Source of the DNA: B30-G6 sp963701385
Lineage (GTDB): Bacteria; Desulfobacterota; Desulfobacteria; Desulfobacterales; B30-G6
Length of the DNA stretch: 64,000 bases
Direction: 5' to 3'
NCBI GenBank assembly: GCA_963701385.1
Contig: CAVOZW010000027.1
Location: 434,001 to 498,000 of the forward strand
Part shown: in pieces, positions 34,434-43,690 of the stretch
Numbering within the stretch: position 1 is the first letter of the stretch
Layout of the letters: each line of letters starts with the position of its first letter
Notes under the pieces: generated by a model
Told to the model about the DNA's origin: nothing
Database searches by the model: none
The model's input: only the letters and a program-made list of their open reading frames with translations
Translations under genes and position numbers: made by a program

Positions 34434-35345
34434 CTATGATTTTGTTTCTTTGACCGCGTGGCCCCCGAATTCACGTCGCAGTGCCGCCAGGACTCTGTCT
34501 GAAAAGGTGTTGTCCTGACGGGATCTGAACCTGGCAAACAAACTCAGCGCGGTTATCGGAGCGGGCACATCCGTATCAATGGCCTGTTGCAGCGTCCAGC
34601 GCCCCTCGCCCGAATCCTCGACATAGCCCTTGATCGCCTTGAGGTGCGGATCGCGGGCAAAGGCATCCTCCAGCAGCTCCAGCAGCCATGATCGGACAAC
34701 GCTGCCCTGGTTCCAGAGCTGCGCAATTTTTTGATAATCAAAATTTTCGCTGTACTGAGACGCTTCCAGAATTTCAAAACCTTCCCCGTAGGCTTGCATC
34801 AAACCGTATTCGATACCGTTGTGAACCATTTTTACAAAATGACCCGATCCTGTTTTGCCGCAGTACAGGTATCCGTTTTCGGGAGCCAGGGTCTTGAAAA
34901 CCGGTTGCAGCTTTTTGACGATGGCCCTGTCACCACCCATCATCAGACAGTACCCGACCTTTAGTCCCCAGATGCCGCCGCTGACCCCGACATCCACATA
35001 TTCAATGCCGCTGTCTTTTAATCCTCCGGCTCTGCGTTCATCGTCCCTGTAATACGTATTGCCGCCGTCAATGAGGATGTCACCCGCATCCAGAAGCCCT
35101 TTGAGCTGCTGGATGTGGTCGTCAACAATGCTGCCGGCAGGCAACATCAGCCACAAGACACGGGGTTGCGCCAGTTTTTCCACCACTTCGACCAGCGAAT
35201 AAGCGCCCGTGGCACCTTCTTCCCTGACCAATGTGTCGGTCTTTTCCGGTGTCCGATTATAGCAAACGATGTCATGACCGCCGCGCAATAACCGCTTGGC
35301 CATGTTCATGCCCATTCGCCCCAACCCAATCATTGCGATCTTCAT
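34434..35345 (-). CDS. gnd: 6-phosphogluconate dehydrogenase (decarboxylating), short type
   Basis: The start at 35345 is chosen because GGAGGG lies eight bases upstream and the Rossmann motif begins at once (MKIAMIGLGRMGMNMAKRLL). The 303-residue protein is the short GndA/YqeC-type enzyme, usually NAD-preferring, against about 470 residues for the classical form. ILIDGGNTYYRDDERR, VDVGVSGGIWGLKVGYCLMM and GSGHFVKMVHNGIEYGLMQA with catalytic Lys and His are visible. It converts 6-phosphogluconate to ribulose-5-phosphate and CO2. It is first in the operon. Confidence 0.94.
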   Translation of the reverse strand: MKIAMIGLGRMGMNMAKRLLRGGHDIVCYNRTPEKTDTLVREEGATGAYSLVEVVEKLAQPRVLWLMLPAGSIVDDHIQQLKGLLDAGDILIDGGNTYYRDDERRAGGLKDSGIEYVDVGVSGGIWGLKVGYCLMMGGDRAIVKKLQPVFKTLAPENGYLYCGKTGSGHFVKMVHNGIEYGLMQAYGEGFEILEASQYSENFDYQKIAQLWNQGSVVRSWLLELLEDAFARDPHLKAIKGYVEDSGEGRWTLQQAIDTDVPAPITALSLFARFRSRQDNTFSDRVLAALRREFGGHAVKETKS

Positions 35346-35718
35346 ATCGACCCTCCCAGGTGTTTGCCTGTATTTGATGTCGTTCACGAGCCCCCACGCA
35401 CCCGTTTGATTGTTCTACAAACCACGTGCTCGGCACGCGGTTCCGAACCTGAACTGTGGGATTTTTCTCTCGATCCGTACCAATCTCCTGCGGATAGAGG
35501 GTTCGCAAAAAATCTCAACAGATCCACTGGTATGCCTACGTTTTTTTTCGAACCCTCCTTGATCAAGATCTCGGCACATCTCTCTGTTAAAAATCGCTCT
35601 GTTCAGGTAATAACATATGAACGGTTTGCTAATTATCAAATAATTTATATAAGAACGAGACGATGACGCAAAGAATGTCTATGATGTGAGGGACACACCC
35701 ATAAAAAGGGGGCCTCAA

Positions 35719-38397
35719 ATGAAACAGACCGCCGAGCACAAAAGACTCACCCAATACAGAGAACACACAAAAAACTGGAAAAAGTGGGGACCCTATCTGA
35801 GTGAACGTTCCTGGGGAACGGTGCGCGAAGATTACAGCCCGGACGGCAGCGCCTGGGAGTATTTTCCACACGACCGGGCCCGGAGCAAAGCCTATCGCTG
35901 GGGCGAGGACGGCATCGCGGGCATCTGCGATCGGTTTCAGTTTCTCTGTTTTGCCCTGACGCTCTGGAATGGAAAAGATCCGATCCTCAAGGAACGCATG
36001 TTCGGCCTGAGTAACGCCGAAGGCAACCACGGTGAAGATGTCAAGGAATACTATTTTTATCTGGACAGCACCCCCACCCACAGCTACATGAAAATGCTCT
36101 ACAAATACCCCCAGGCAGCATTCCCGTATGACGATCTCGTAGCCGAAAACAAGCGTCGCGACCCCATGGAGCCAGAGTACGAACTGGCTGACACGGGTGT
36201 GTTCGACGACCACCGTTATTTCGATGTCCTCATCGAATATGCCAAGGCGGACCAGGATGATATCCTGGCTAAAATCACAGTCACAAACCGTGCTTCCCAT
36301 ACAGCGCCCTGCTATCTATTACCCAGCCTGTGGTTTCGCAACACATGGCAGTGGGGATATCCATCCGGACCCATGGGAGACGTACCACACAAGCCAACAC
36401 TCAAAGCCTTAGAAAGCCAGGCCGACATGGGTCTGGTGGAAGTTATCCACCCCAGCGCCGGGACCTACTACCTGCATGCAGAAAGGCCACAGGACCTGCT
36501 CTTCACGGAAAACGAAACCCGACCCTTAGAGACGCATGGCGCGTCTGGTACCATAACCTATTTCAAGGACGCTTTTCATCGCTATCTCGTCAATGGTCAA
36601 ACAGCGGCCATCAACCCGCATCGAACGGGTACCAAGGTCGCTGCGCTTTATGGCGGAAACATCGATGCCGGGGATTCCCGAACGGTTCGACTGCGTCTTT
36701 CCCGCAAACAGCACCCCACGGCGTTCAAGAATTTTGAAAAGATTTTTCGACAGCGCCTGACCGAAGCGGACGAATTTTACGGATCCATTCAAGCGCCCGG
36801 TCTCAATGATGAAGAGAAACGACTGCAACGTTTGTCTCTGGCAGGGTTGTTGTGGTCCAAACAGTTTTTTTACTACAATGTCGAGCAATGGCTCCAGGGA
36901 GACCCCGGTTCACCGACACCCCCTTCGTCCCGCCTACTGGGCCGCAACCACGCCTGGCAGCATGTCAACAATTTTGACCTTATTTCCATGCCCGACAAGT
37001 GGGAATACCCGTGGTATGCAGGCTGGGACCTTGCTTTTCACTGCATCCCTCTGGTCCTTATCGACCCCGATTTTGCCAAACGCCAATTGGTATTAATGGC
37101 CAGGGAATGGTATATGCACCCCAACGGCCAATTGCCTGCCTACGAATGGCAGTTTGGCGATGTCAATCCACCCGTACACGCCTGGGCTGCCTGGCGGGTC
37201 TATAAAATAGACACAAAACAACGCGGCCACGCTGACAGTGCCTTTTTGGAGGGAATTTTTCACAAGCTGCTGCTGAATTTCACCTGGTGGGTCAACAAAA
37301 AAGACAGCGAAGGCAAAAATGTATTCCAAGGTGGCTTTCTGGGTCTTGACAATATCAGTGTTTTTAACCGCAGCGAGCCCCTTCCCACCGGCGGGCACAT
37401 CGACCAGTCCGACGGCACCGCCTGGATGGGGTTTTATTGCCTGGTCATGCTGAAAATTTCTCTGGAACTTGCCGTCAAAAACCCGGTTTATCAGGATACG
37501 GCCAGCAAGTTTTTTGAACATTTTCTGCGCATCGCCCAGGCCATGACCGGGGATTACCGAAATGGGTTGAGTCTTTGGGACGAAACAGACGGTTTTTTTT
37601 ATGATGCCCTCCATCTGCCGGACGGAAGGTTGGTCCAGCTCAAGGTGCGATCTCTTGTGGGCCTGATGCCCCTGCTGGCAGTTGAAACGCTCGAGCACGA
37701 CCTTGTTGAAAGCCTGCCTGTTTTCAAACGACGCCTGGAGTGGTTTTTCGAAAATCGTATCTATCTCCGGGACAGTGGGAACCTGGCATGCACCCGCGAT
37801 CCAGGCAGCCATTCCCGGCGGCTCTTGTCCATCCTCAACCGGGAACGGTTAACCAGAGTTCTGGGAGTGATGCTGGATGAAAATGAATTTCTTTCCGAGT
37901 TCGGTATCCGGTCCCTCTCGAAATACCACGAAGCCCAACCGTATTCCTTCTATGTGGATGGGCAGCCGCACACCATCAGTTACCAGCCGGCCGAGTCCGA
38001 AAGCGGTCTTTTTGGTGGAAATTCAAACTGGCGCGGCCCCATCTGGTTTCCCATCAACTACCTGCTGATAGAAGCATTGCAAAAATACCACCACTACTTT
38101 GGTGATGATTTTGCCATCGACTTTCCAACAGGTTCCGGGCACAAAATGACTTTGCGCGAGATCGCCACTGAATTGTCGCTTAGATTGACAAAACTGTTTA
38201 TCAAGGACCCCGATGGAAATCGGCCGATTTACAGCGGCCAGTCCCTGTTTCAGCAAGACCCCCACTGGCGTGAGCACATTCTGTTCCACGAATATTTCCA
38301 CGGCGACAACGGGGCCGGTCTGGGTGCAACCCATCAAACCGGCTGGACCGGACTGGTGGCCAAGCTCATTCAACAATCCTGCGGCAGAGAGCCGTAA
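35719..38397 (+). CDS. Glucosidase, GH63/MGH1-like (alpha/alpha)6 barrel
   Basis: From ATG 35719 (GGGGG site upstream; a GTG at 35686 is in frame) the protein has 892 residues. The N-terminal beta-rich part (SERSWGTVREDYSPDGSAWE, FCALTLWNGKDPILKERMFG region) and the C-terminal barrel (YPWYAGWDLAFHCIPLVLID, LPAYEWQFGDVNPPVHAWA, QSDGTAWMGFY, FGGNSNWRGPIWFPINYLLI) match bacterial glucosidases of the GH63-related MGH1-like group. There is no signal peptide, so it acts in the cytoplasm, perhaps on a glucosyl-glycerate or mannosyl/glucosyl compatible solute or an alpha-glucoside. It is divergent from gnd, suggesting joint control. Confidence 0.9.
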   Translation: MKQTAEHKRLTQYREHTKNWKKWGPYLSERSWGTVREDYSPDGSAWEYFPHDRARSKAYRWGEDGIAGICDRFQFLCFALTLWNGKDPILKERMFGLSNAEGNHGEDVKEYYFYLDSTPTHSYMKMLYKYPQAAFPYDDLVAENKRRDPMEPEYELADTGVFDDHRYFDVLIEYAKADQDDILAKITVTNRASHTAPCYLLPSLWFRNTWQWGYPSGPMGDVPHKPTLKALESQADMGLVEVIHPSAGTYYLHAERPQDLLFTENETRPLETHGASGTITYFKDAFHRYLVNGQTAAINPHRTGTKVAALYGGNIDAGDSRTVRLRLSRKQHPTAFKNFEKIFRQRLTEADEFYGSIQAPGLNDEEKRLQRLSLAGLLWSKQFFYYNVEQWLQGDPGSPTPPSSRLLGRNHAWQHVNNFDLISMPDKWEYPWYAGWDLAFHCIPLVLIDPDFAKRQLVLMAREWYMHPNGQLPAYEWQFGDVNPPVHAWAAWRVYKIDTKQRGHADSAFLEGIFHKLLLNFTWWVNKKDSEGKNVFQGGFLGLDNISVFNRSEPLPTGGHIDQSDGTAWMGFYCLVMLKISLELAVKNPVYQDTASKFFEHFLRIAQAMTGDYRNGLSLWDETDGFFYDALHLPDGRLVQLKVRSLVGLMPLLAVETLEHDLVESLPVFKRRLEWFFENRIYLRDSGNLACTRDPGSHSRRLLSILNRERLTRVLGVMLDENEFLSEFGIRSLSKYHEAQPYSFYVDGQPHTISYQPAESESGLFGGNSNWRGPIWFPINYLLIEALQKYHHYFGDDFAIDFPTGSGHKMTLREIATELSLRLTKLFIKDPDGNRPIYSGQSLFQQDPHWREHILFHEYFHGDNGAGLGATHQTGWTGLVAKLIQQSCGREP

Positions 38398-38532
38398 ACG
38401 CTATGTCCGGAAAATTATCTCATGAAAGAGCTGATACGCGACAGGATCCGAAAGCAGGTCCGGGTGGATGGGGCCGTGGACATCTTGGCCAAAAAGAACT
38501 TCCTGTCCTTCCGAACGCACCAGGTATACCGT

Positions 38533-39657
38533 TCATCGACCGCACAGCTCCAGCGCATAGGCAATTTCATCGGCCACGAGCCCCTTTGCACCCGGCCGGA
38601 TCCGATCCAGGGCAGAGCGCCCCCCGCCGCCCCCGATTCGACCCAGGGACCAGGCGCACATGCTTTTCACCCGTTCATCCTCCGACACGTTAAATTCTTG
38701 CACAAGGTCGGGGATATGACATGGATCCAAGGTATTTCCCATGGCCCTGGCCGTGTTCATCTTCCAACGCCAGATCTGGTCGGATGACATATAGAACATG
38801 TGGGGCCATATGCGTTGCTCAAAATAGGGACGATCCATATGCAGCAGTTTGGCCAGGTCGAAATCGGCAGCTTTGCGGTCCGCTCTTTGATTGACGGGCA
38901 GGTCTGCCGCAAGCCAGGCCTGGTTCCGGGGGCAAACATTCTGACAGCGGTCGCAACCATAAATGTACAGACCCATGGGTTCCCTCAGATCTCTAGGTGT
39001 AAGGCCCGCCCCATAATAGGTCAGAAAAGAAATGCAGCGCCGGGGGTCGATGTGACGCGGTCCTTTGAAAGCACCGGTCGGACAGGCCACCATGCACGTG
39101 TTTTTACACCACTTGGGGCAACCTGTTACCAGGGTGGGCTGGCCGGGTTCGAACACCACGTCCACCACCACGGCGATGGGCAGCACCCAGGAACTCTTGC
39201 GGGCCACCCGGTTGGAATAGAAAAGACAGTTTTTCCCGAAGGTACCCATCCCGGCCCGCCCGGCAGCCAGACGGTGAGGCAGATTAAAGGGGACCTTTGA
39301 CTGGATACCGTTATCCCGCAAATAGGAGCGAAAGGCCTTGATGCGCGTGGCCAGGCCATCCCGGGTTATCCGATCATCATCCAGGTAGCAGCGACCAAAA
39401 AACGGCTCCATGCTGTGGGGATAGGATTCACGAAAATAGACTTCCATGAGAACAAAAATCGACTTGGCCCCAGGTAGAATGTTTTGCGGGTCCGTTCCGG
39501 AAACCAGATCCAGACCGGCGGTCATGGCCCAGGCATATGATTCCTTCCGTTCCGCCAGGATATGCTGCTGCGATTCAAACGGCTCGGCGCTCGTAACGCC
39601 GATATCTTCAAACATGAGTTCGTGCGCCCGGTCGATTATCTGCTGTTGGGTCAACAT
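38533..39657 (-). CDS. Epoxyqueuosine-reductase-like (QueG-like) double [4Fe-4S] protein
   Basis: The start at 39657 has GGAGGATATTTC directly upstream. The 374-residue protein has an N-terminal cobalamin-binding-like domain (GAKSIFVLMEVYFRES, LPHRLAAGRAGMGTFGKNCL) and two ferredoxin-type clusters (GCPKWCKNTCMVACPTGAF and YGCDRCQNVCPRNQ). A short HEAT-like C-terminus follows (SEDERVKSMCAWSLGRIGGG). This is the QueG/QueG-like layout of corrinoid iron-sulfur reductases. Similar proteins are common in anaerobes as reductases of unknown substrate, so queuosine synthesis is possible but not proved. Confidence 0.85.
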   Translation of the reverse strand: MLTQQQIIDRAHELMFEDIGVTSAEPFESQQHILAERKESYAWAMTAGLDLVSGTDPQNILPGAKSIFVLMEVYFRESYPHSMEPFFGRCYLDDDRITRDGLATRIKAFRSYLRDNGIQSKVPFNLPHRLAAGRAGMGTFGKNCLFYSNRVARKSSWVLPIAVVVDVVFEPGQPTLVTGCPKWCKNTCMVACPTGAFKGPRHIDPRRCISFLTYYGAGLTPRDLREPMGLYIYGCDRCQNVCPRNQAWLAADLPVNQRADRKAADFDLAKLLHMDRPYFEQRIWPHMFYMSSDQIWRWKMNTARAMGNTLDPCHIPDLVQEFNVSEDERVKSMCAWSLGRIGGGGGRSALDRIRPGAKGLVADEIAYALELCGR

Positions 39658-39755
39658 GAAATATCCTCCCGCATTGTCAACCATTGAAAAACCTAACGGC
39701 CACTGACAAGGCGATGGTGGTTACGGTTCATTGAAATGAGCTACGATATCGCCGT

Positions 39756-39794
39756 CATCACACAAGAAATCGTCAAACGATTTCTTATGTGATG
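39756..39794 (-). terminator. Terminator hairpin after the dienelactone hydrolase gene
   Basis: CATCACACAAGAAATCGT-CAA-ACGATTTCTTATGTGATG forms an 18-bp stem with one mismatch, overlapping the stop codon of the dienelactone hydrolase gene. There is no clean T-tract, so it may act as an mRNA-end stabiliser. Confidence 0.55.
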
Positions 39795-40576
39795 ATGACC
39801 TTGGTGGTGAAGGCTTGTAACCGGATCGCCGGTATCAGCGTCAGTGTCTCTGCAAGAAATTCATGGAAGCGCTTCCATGATTTCTTATCGGCCGCCTCCT
39901 GATAGCGGGATCCACCCAAAACGGTAAAGGCGTGCTGTGCCCCACTGTAGGTGATCATCTCATGAGAGACGCCGGCCGCTTCGAGTTCCTTTGTCAGCGC
40001 TGCAAACTGGTCCATGGTGATAGCCGAATCTGCCGAACCATGCAAAATCAACAGCGATCCTTTTGTCTGGGAATAATCCTGCCCGTCCGGTGTCGCCAAC
40101 CCCCCGTGAAATGTGGCAAAGCCTTTCAAATTCACCCCGGACCGCGCCCATTCAAGTACGGCTGCCCCGCCGAAACAATAACCGGCAGCAATGGCATTAT
40201 CCACCCGGGCCCCGTTTTGTTTGGCCGTCTCGAGTGCAGCGTTCATCAAGGCCCGCATTTTGTTCCTGTCCTTGTAAAGTTCACCGGTATGCTGCCGCAT
40301 GTCCTTCATCTCGGTGGGCCGTACACCAGCACCGAACAGGTCTGCGGCAAAAACAGCATACCCGGCTTCGGCAAGCATATGGGCTCGCTTGATCTCATAG
40401 TCTGTAAGACCGTCCCAATCATGAATCAGCACCACCAGCGGTGCTTTGTTCGCGGGACTGATATAGTATCCCTCATAGGACTGTCCATTGACCTGATACA
40501 TGACCGCAGAACCGTCAGCCCCCATGGCCGTGGTTGTAACCGTAAAAATCAACATAATTGCTAGTATGTATTTCAT
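39785..40576 (-). CDS. Dienelactone hydrolase family protein, exported
   Basis: The 263-residue protein has a signal peptide (residues 1-19, ending AMG before ADG) and the DLH alpha/beta hydrolase core: LVVLIHDWDGLTDYEIKRAH, the nucleophile elbow AAGYCFGGAAVLEWA with Cys, LLILHGSADSAIT with Asp, and SGAQHAFTVLGG with His. The family hydrolyses dienelactones or other small esters. A periplasmic form suggests a general esterase. It stands alone. Confidence 0.92.
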   Translation of the reverse strand: MKYILAIMLIFTVTTTAMGADGSAVMYQVNGQSYEGYYISPANKAPLVVLIHDWDGLTDYEIKRAHMLAEAGYAVFAADLFGAGVRPTEMKDMRQHTGELYKDRNKMRALMNAALETAKQNGARVDNAIAAGYCFGGAAVLEWARSGVNLKGFATFHGGLATPDGQDYSQTKGSLLILHGSADSAITMDQFAALTKELEAAGVSHEMITYSGAQHAFTVLGGSRYQEAADKKSWKRFHEFLAETLTLIPAIRLQAFTTKVIIT

Positions 40577-40988
40577 AACATCACCCCTTGATAAATCGTT
40601 AGCTGGTTTTATTTGACGCGGCAGTGTCGCTTTAAGAAAAATGATTTGCCAGCCTATTTTATATTTTTAGTGGATTCAATACCACATTGTAATACATTTT
40701 TTGACTTCGTCGAGAGGGTAAGCTGTTTTTTTTGTCGTGTTGCGTCTGAAGTCATTTATAAATCCCGCATGATATCCGTTTGTTTCAGCCAATGGAGAGT
40801 GCTTGTCACGGGAACGTCTTTAGGCTATATATGGGTGTCGAGCAGTGAGCCATAAGCTGTAACTCAACTTTCGGGTTTCATTATAAGCTAAGCGAACGGG
40901 TGATCCAATGGGGATTTGCGCTGTTTGAGCCGCTTGGGCACCTTACATCAGGGCATGTTAATGAAAAACCAATAGGAAACCGACGGGA
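40577..40988 (+). other. Leader region before aspartate kinase
   Basis: About 410 bases with no gene. The last 150 are G+C-rich and could fold, and a leader RNA would make sense before lysC, but I cannot match it to the lysine or SAM riboswitch consensus. Confidence 0.35.
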
Positions 40989-42206
40989 ATGACCTGCATT
41001 GTCCAAAAATACGGTGGCAGCAGTGTCGCCGACATTGACAAACTGCGACGAATCGCCCGCTTGATTGCCGACGTCAGACAACAAAAGATCCAGGTGGCTG
41101 TGGTGGTTTCGGCCATGGGAAAGACCACCGACAATCTTCTGTCCATGGCACGGGAATTTTCCCCCAAACCACCCAGACGCGAAATGGATATGCTCCTTTC
41201 CACTGGTGAACGTATCACCATGGCCTTACTTTGCATGGCCTTGAACGAAATGGGTATCGAAGCCGTCTCTCTCACCGGTTCGCAAGCCGGCATCATCACC
41301 AACGACCGGCACAACGATGCCCAGGTCATCGAGGTCCGCCCCTTCCGCGTACAGGATGAAATGGCCAAAGGCAAGGTGGTGATCATCGGTGGTTTTCAGG
41401 GTGTCAGTTATAAAAGGGATATCACCACCCTCGGTCGCGGCGGGTCGGACACATCGGCTGTGGCACTCGCTGCCGCACTGGATGCAGAATGCTGTGAAAT
41501 CTATTCGGATATCGACGGGGTCTATTCAGCTGATCCGGCAGTCGTGGCCGACGCTCGACACCTGCCCGAAATTTCCTATCCGGAAATGCAGGAAATGAGC
41601 AGCGCCGGTGCCAAGGTACTCAATGCACATGCCGTACAGTTCGCCAAAGAAAAAAACATCGCCCTTTATGCCAGGAGCACATTTCAACCCGGTCGAGAAA
41701 CCATCATACGAAAAATGTCTCCCGGCAAACTCCTCGGCGTCCAGGCGGTTGTAAAGGAAGAACAGATCGAACGCATCCGGATGTCCGGAAAGGATGTGCG
41801 CCGGCGTTTCCAGGCCGTGATATCTTACCTGGAAACCGAACAGGTGCCGGTCAAGGAAGTCAGCGTCACCCATGTTGCCGAAAACGGAGGTCTCTCCCGG
41901 GCAAGCTTTGTGGTGCCTGCCGGTCAGATATACGATTGGAAGGGCATCAAAACCGGTCTGAAAAACAAATTCGGTCCCGATCTAGCCTTTGATGCGGATC
42001 TTTCAGCGGTATCCCTGATCGGGGAAGGACTGAACCGCAACAACCAGACATTGCTGGACACCCTGGAACTCCTTGCGGATAACGGCATCACTACCCATGC
42101 CGTCACCACCACTTCATTTCGGATTTCGCTCCTGGTTCCCCGGGGACACGTGGATCAAGGCGTTCAGCTATGTCACGATCGCTGGATAACGAGCCCTATT
42201 TCATAA
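40989..42206 (+). CDS. lysC: Aspartate kinase
   Basis: The 405-residue enzyme has the amino-acid-kinase domain in residues 1-235 (IVQKYGGSSVADIDKLRRIA, LLSTGERITMALL, TLGRGGSDTSAVALAAALDA, IYSDIDGVYSADP) followed by two ACT domains (about 260-400; RFQAVISYLETEQVPVKEVS, ALVSLIGEG-type strand VSLIGEGLNRN). It phosphorylates aspartate, the first step to lysine, threonine and methionine, and the ACT domains bind the feedback inhibitors. No other pathway gene is adjacent, and an FAD oxidoreductase gene follows after 84 bases. Confidence 0.94.
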   Translation: MTCIVQKYGGSSVADIDKLRRIARLIADVRQQKIQVAVVVSAMGKTTDNLLSMAREFSPKPPRREMDMLLSTGERITMALLCMALNEMGIEAVSLTGSQAGIITNDRHNDAQVIEVRPFRVQDEMAKGKVVIIGGFQGVSYKRDITTLGRGGSDTSAVALAAALDAECCEIYSDIDGVYSADPAVVADARHLPEISYPEMQEMSSAGAKVLNAHAVQFAKEKNIALYARSTFQPGRETIIRKMSPGKLLGVQAVVKEEQIERIRMSGKDVRRRFQAVISYLETEQVPVKEVSVTHVAENGGLSRASFVVPAGQIYDWKGIKTGLKNKFGPDLAFDADLSAVSLIGEGLNRNNQTLLDTLELLADNGITTHAVTTTSFRISLLVPRGHVDQGVQLCHDRWITSPIS

Positions 42207-42290
42207 ACCGTTAACTGTTATCAGGCTGGAAAACCACTGAACATCGAACGTCCAGCATCGAATTTTGAATTTGAAAAGAGGAATAGCCGT

Positions 42291-43601
42291 ATGCAACCAA
42301 GCTACGACTGCATCATCATCGGGGCCGGGATATCCGGAGCGGCCATCGCCTACGAACTTTCCAAAAAAGGTTATCAAACCCTGAACGTGGAACAGTTAGC
42401 CGCTGCCGGGCACGGCTCCACCAGCAACACCTGTGCCATCATTCGGACCCATTATTCCACCCTTGAAGGCACCGCCATCGCCTATGACAGCTGGTTCGAC
42501 TGGAAAAACTGGCCTGAATATATCGCTGTTGCCGATGAAAGAGGCTATGCCAAATTCCACCAGACCGGTCTGATCAACATCTACCACCAGGGACACGATC
42601 CCAATAACCATATGCGACTTCACGATGCGCTGGGAATACCCTACGAAATATGGAGCAGGGAAAAACTGCTCCAACGCATGCCCCATTTTGTGGACGATTC
42701 ATTTTTCCCGCCACGGCGGCCCGAAGACGGACGATTCCATGACCCGCCCAAGGATAAAATCAGCGATACCATTCTCTATTACCCCAACGACGGCTATATC
42801 AACGATCCGGTCTTGTCGGTTCACAATATCCAGCGGGCCGCGGAAGCGAAAGGAGCCGCATTTATCTTCAATGCGACGGTGGCAGCGATCCGTTACGGCG
42901 ACAATGGCGTCATCGGTGTGAACTTGAAAGACGGCACCCGAATCGATGCCCCGGTACTGGTGAATGCTGCCGGACCCCACTCCGCTCGAATCAACCAGAT
43001 GGCAGGCGTTGCCGACAAAATGAACATCAAGACGCGACCCCTGCGTCACGAGGTACACTTTGTCCCCTCGCCGGAAACGTTCAGCTATGAGAAGAACGGC
43101 ATGGTTGTAGGGGATGGGGACCTGGGTGGCTATCATCGACCCGAAACAGGCAATCTGATCCTGGTGGGCAGTGAGGACCCGGCCTGTGACGAAAAAGACT
43201 GGGTCGATGATCCGGACCGCTTCGACCGGGAGGTGACCCTGGCCCAGTACCAGGCCCAGGCCTATCGTTTGGCCAAACGCATACCAACGCTCCAGATTCC
43301 AAACAACCCCAAGGGAATCGCCGACCTCTATGACGTCACCGACGACTGGATACCTATTTACGATCGATCCGATCTTAAGGGATTTTATCTTGCCATCGGA
43401 ACGAGCGGGAATCAGTACAAAAACGGTCCGGCCATCGGCCGCCTGATGGCGGAACTGATCGAGGTCTCTGAAAACGGCCACGACCATGACACAAACCCGG
43501 TGCAGCTTCGTTTGAAGCATGTCGATGTCACCCTGAACACGGGTATTTTTTCCCGCAACCGCAAGATCATCCAGGGCAGTACCTTTTCGGTTCTAGGGTA
43601 G
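42291..43601 (+). CDS. FAD-dependent oxidoreductase (DAO family, sarcosine-oxidase-beta-like)
   Basis: The 436-residue protein begins with the FAD Rossmann motif CIIIGAGISGAAIAYELSKK and has the DAO-family CAIIRTHYSTLEGTAIAYDS, LVNAAGPHSARINQMAGVAD, RPLRHEVHFVPSP and the C-terminal GFYLAIGTSGNQYKNGPAIG flavin segment. His-Tyr in RTHYS is the position of covalent or catalytic flavin contacts in sarcosine and dimethylglycine oxidoreductases. It should oxidise a secondary amine or amino acid in the cytoplasm. No C1-transfer (GCV_T) domain is fused. Confidence 0.9.
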   Translation: MQPSYDCIIIGAGISGAAIAYELSKKGYQTLNVEQLAAAGHGSTSNTCAIIRTHYSTLEGTAIAYDSWFDWKNWPEYIAVADERGYAKFHQTGLINIYHQGHDPNNHMRLHDALGIPYEIWSREKLLQRMPHFVDDSFFPPRRPEDGRFHDPPKDKISDTILYYPNDGYINDPVLSVHNIQRAAEAKGAAFIFNATVAAIRYGDNGVIGVNLKDGTRIDAPVLVNAAGPHSARINQMAGVADKMNIKTRPLRHEVHFVPSPETFSYEKNGMVVGDGDLGGYHRPETGNLILVGSEDPACDEKDWVDDPDRFDREVTLAQYQAQAYRLAKRIPTLQIPNNPKGIADLYDVTDDWIPIYDRSDLKGFYLAIGTSGNQYKNGPAIGRLMAELIEVSENGHDHDTNPVQLRLKHVDVTLNTGIFSRNRKIIQGSTFSVLG

Positions 43602-43690
43602 CATCGTGAAACACCGTCAACGGTGACCACTGTCTAGATTCGAAGCACGAAACTCGAATGCAGGATTTAACCCACTAGATGTAACGACCC

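Noticed and set aside
35384..35666. Overlapping short frames in the gnd-glucosidase intergenic region
   Set aside because: Several frames of 60-100 codons on both strands overlap each other and have no family features; they are chance frames in a control region.
40577..40988. Lysine or SAM riboswitch before aspartate kinase
   Set aside because: I could not match the consensus of either class; a covariance-model search would be needed.
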